Source: Enoplolaimus lenunculus
Lineage: Eukaryota; Nematoda; Enoplea; Enoplida; Thoracostomopsidae
Assembly (NCBI GenBank): GCA_030248215.1
Contig: JASANG010003909.1
Location: 124,001-188,000 of the forward strand
Direction of reading: 5' to 3'
DNA length: 64,000 bases
How positions within the stretch are numbered: position 1 is the stretch's first letter; each line of letters begins with the position of its first letter. A model generated the notes under the pieces. It ran no database searches. It was given only the letters and a program-made list of their open reading frames with translations, and had not been told where the DNA came from. The position numbers and the translations under genes are program-made. Below are positions 63,831 to 64,000 of the stretch, in pieces.

Positions 63831-64000
63831 TGGCTGAATTTCAGAAACCTTATTCAAGTACGTGTTAGTACTTGTGCTACACAAATACTTATACATTTTC
63901 TCCGTTTTAAAAGCGAACTCAAATTAAGTTTATACTTAAGTCGCTGACTAAGTTTGATATATTGCAGATTAACAGTTCAGCTATATTAACATTAGTCTAA
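63831..64000. mobile_element. CTTAAGT-rich MITE, cut by the window end
   Basis: Starts GGCTGAATTTCAGAAACCTT and continues ACTTAAGTCGCTGACTAAGTT as in the other copies. It lies in a MAPK7 intron; the right end is outside the window. Confidence 0.6.

Overview
The window looks like a stretch of nematode nuclear genome, most likely from a species with large introns and many repeats. Three things point to nematodes: (1) a von Willebrand A plus zona pellucida (ZP) cuticlin-type gene, an arrangement known from nematode CUT-6; (2) many interspersed blocks of the nematode telomere hexamer TTAGGC; (3) an ERK5-type MAP kinase, the class that includes C. elegans SMA-5. Species is not decided. The intron richness and the conserved vertebrate-like KLHL8 and ERK5 tails would fit an early-branching (clade I) nematode, but that is inference.

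Layout. 1-13 kb, plus strand: a CUT-6-like VWA+ZP gene spread over about 11 kb, with transposons in most introns. 13-17 kb: repeat-rich intergenic DNA. 17.1-21.8 kb, minus strand: a complete eight-exon KLHL8 (BTB-BACK-Kelch) gene. 23.07-24.9 kb, plus strand: a complete six-exon ribosomal protein L7 gene, divergent from KLHL8. 25-34.9 kb: a gene-free block of short DNA transposons, a 9-bp minisatellite and tRNA-derived SINEs. 35.0-42.1 kb, plus strand: a complete thirteen-exon UQCRC2 gene (complex III core 2). 44.5-51 kb: a small secreted-peptide reading frame split by a hairpin MITE and followed by a three-level nest of transposons. 51-58 kb: more nested elements and a second possible secreted-peptide gene. 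58.6-63.6 kb, minus strand: the 3' part of an ERK5/MAPK7-like kinase gene; its N-terminal exons lie beyond the window.

All exon models were built by hand from reading frame, GT/AG (once GC/AG) borders and phase. Phases close exactly in KLHL8, RPL7, UQCRC2 and the visible part of MAPK7. The cuticlin-like model lacks its 5' end and one short linking exon. The genes are unrelated housekeeping, signalling and cuticle genes with no operon-like arrangement.

The most unusual material is in the repeats. One TIR family carries either nematode telomere-like (TTAGGC)n blocks or a 9-bp GGGACAGAT minisatellite between the same kind of ends. A related set of TWA-target elements carries arrays of a GACGG-TTG-CCGTC hairpin unit and nests three deep. 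No transposase, retroelement reading frame, rRNA, CRISPR or convincing functional tRNA gene was recognised.
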